Shown here one piece after another: positions 63,820 through 64,000 of a DNA stretch of 64,000 nt (positions are counted from its first letter, which is position 1; every line of letters begins with the position of its first letter). Origin of the DNA: Ga0077555 sp963746315 (GTDB taxonomy: Bacteria; Pseudomonadota; Alphaproteobacteria; Rhizobiales; Hyphomicrobiaceae); contig CAVVAR010000004.1 in the NCBI GenBank assembly GCA_963746315.1, positions 62,001 to 126,000 on the forward strand. Direction: 5' to 3'. The position numbers and the translations under genes are program-made. The notes beneath the pieces are model-generated. The model saw only the letters and a program-made list of their open reading frames with translations. It was not told where the DNA came from and ran no database searches.

Positions 63820-64000
63820 GCTGACCTCCCCTCGGACAGGAACGCCTCGCCGGCCGTGGCGACGTCGCGCAAGACGTCGGGCGTGGCCTCCAGATACCAG
63901 TAGGTCGCGTAGATGTTGACGTGGCCCAGGTAGGTGGCGAGTGCCGCCATGTGCGCCCCACACCGGCCATGGCCGGTCGGGCTGCATTGCAGCGCGCGCA
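63816..64000 (-). CDS. Tyrosine recombinase, middle gene of a RIT-like element, 5' part outside the window
   Basis: The last roughly 60 codons of a second tyrosine recombinase. AHMAALATYLGHVNIYATYWYLEATPD contains the catalytic His of LGH and Tyr of ATYWYL, then DVLRDVATAGEAFLSEGRSA and a TGA stop at 63816-63818 that overlaps the next start codon. Partial because the window ends. Confidence 0.85.
   Translation of the reverse strand, partial: RALQCSPTGHGRCGAHMAALATYLGHVNIYATYWYLEATPDVLRDVATAGEAFLSEGRSA

Larger units (their letters stand above)
62750..64000 (-). mobile_element. Probable recombinase-in-trio (RIT) element, partial
   Basis: Holds one complete tyrosine recombinase gene and the 3' end of a second, joined by a 4-nt ATGA overlap and transcribed leftwards, the organisation of RIT elements (three overlapping recombinase genes). 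The third gene would lie beyond the right edge. The left end probably coincides with CTTATGGGCAAAGCCGGTAA at 62750-62769, where the IS91-type transposase is interrupted. Inverted terminal repeats cannot be checked without the other end. Confidence 0.65.

Overview
The window looks like a chromosomal segment of a high-G+C alphaproteobacterium, most likely of the order Hyphomicrobiales (Rhizobiales). The order-level pointers are the chvI-chvG-hprK-EIIA(Man)-HPr cluster, a divL ortholog (the pseudo-kinase with Tyr in place of His) next to a tsaE-amgK fusion, and alphaproteobacterial addB-addA. No rRNA, tRNA or CRISPR array was recognised. The species cannot be named from the sequence.

Layout. 1-5.3 kb: the end of a family-2 glycosyltransferase, then dnaG and rpoD (macromolecular synthesis pair). 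5.3-8.4 kb: a small accessory block with a HicB/HicA-type toxin-antitoxin pair and an 825-residue protein built on 17 near-identical 22-residue leucine-rich repeats. 8.4-24.6 kb: catabolic and redox genes (acyl-CoA dehydrogenase, Ldh_2-type dehydrogenase, DOPA-dioxygenase-like protein, HlyU-like protein, D-2-hydroxyacid dehydrogenase, amidohydrolase, alpha/beta hydrolase plus luciferase-like flavoenzyme, GMC oxidoreductase, HerA-like ATPase, CinA-like amidase, manganese catalase, and a frameshifted gamma-glutamyltransferase). 24.8-28.8 kb: the ChvI/ChvG two-component system and the regulatory PTS. 28.9-32.2 kb: two tandem TadG-like von Willebrand proteins on the minus strand, wedged between ptsH and ahcY.

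32.7-47.3 kb: ahcY; divL, tsaE-amgK, murU, addB and addA, which run as one tightly coupled operon with 4-nt overlaps or short gaps; then trxA and a NIPSNAP protein. 47.3-58.3 kb: hydantoinase/oxoprolinase subunits (A frameshifted), a DacF-like penicillin-binding protein without its catalytic serine, a MOSC protein, and the overlapping operon tmk-holB-metG-tatD-MBL hydrolase. 58.6-61.2 kb: a visibly A+T-richer two-gene unit on the minus strand, a secreted protein of unknown function followed by a TIR-transmembrane-TPR protein. 61.6-64 kb: mobile DNA, with an IS91-type unit (tyrosine recombinase plus transposase) cut off by what appears to be a recombinase-in-trio (RIT) element that runs off the right edge.

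How the genes connect. AmgK and MurU form a peptidoglycan-recycling route to UDP-MurNAc, and they share an operon with the cell-cycle regulator DivL and with the AddAB recombination machinery. HprK, EIIA and HPr form a regulatory phosphorelay next to the envelope-stress system ChvGI. Three genes (ggt, divL, hyuA) are each broken by what looks like one extra base in otherwise intact coding sequence, so sequence error is a serious alternative to real decay. The best candidates for undescribed biology are the TIR-TM-TPR/secreted-protein pair, the hicBA-LRR block and the nucleophile-less DacF-like protein.
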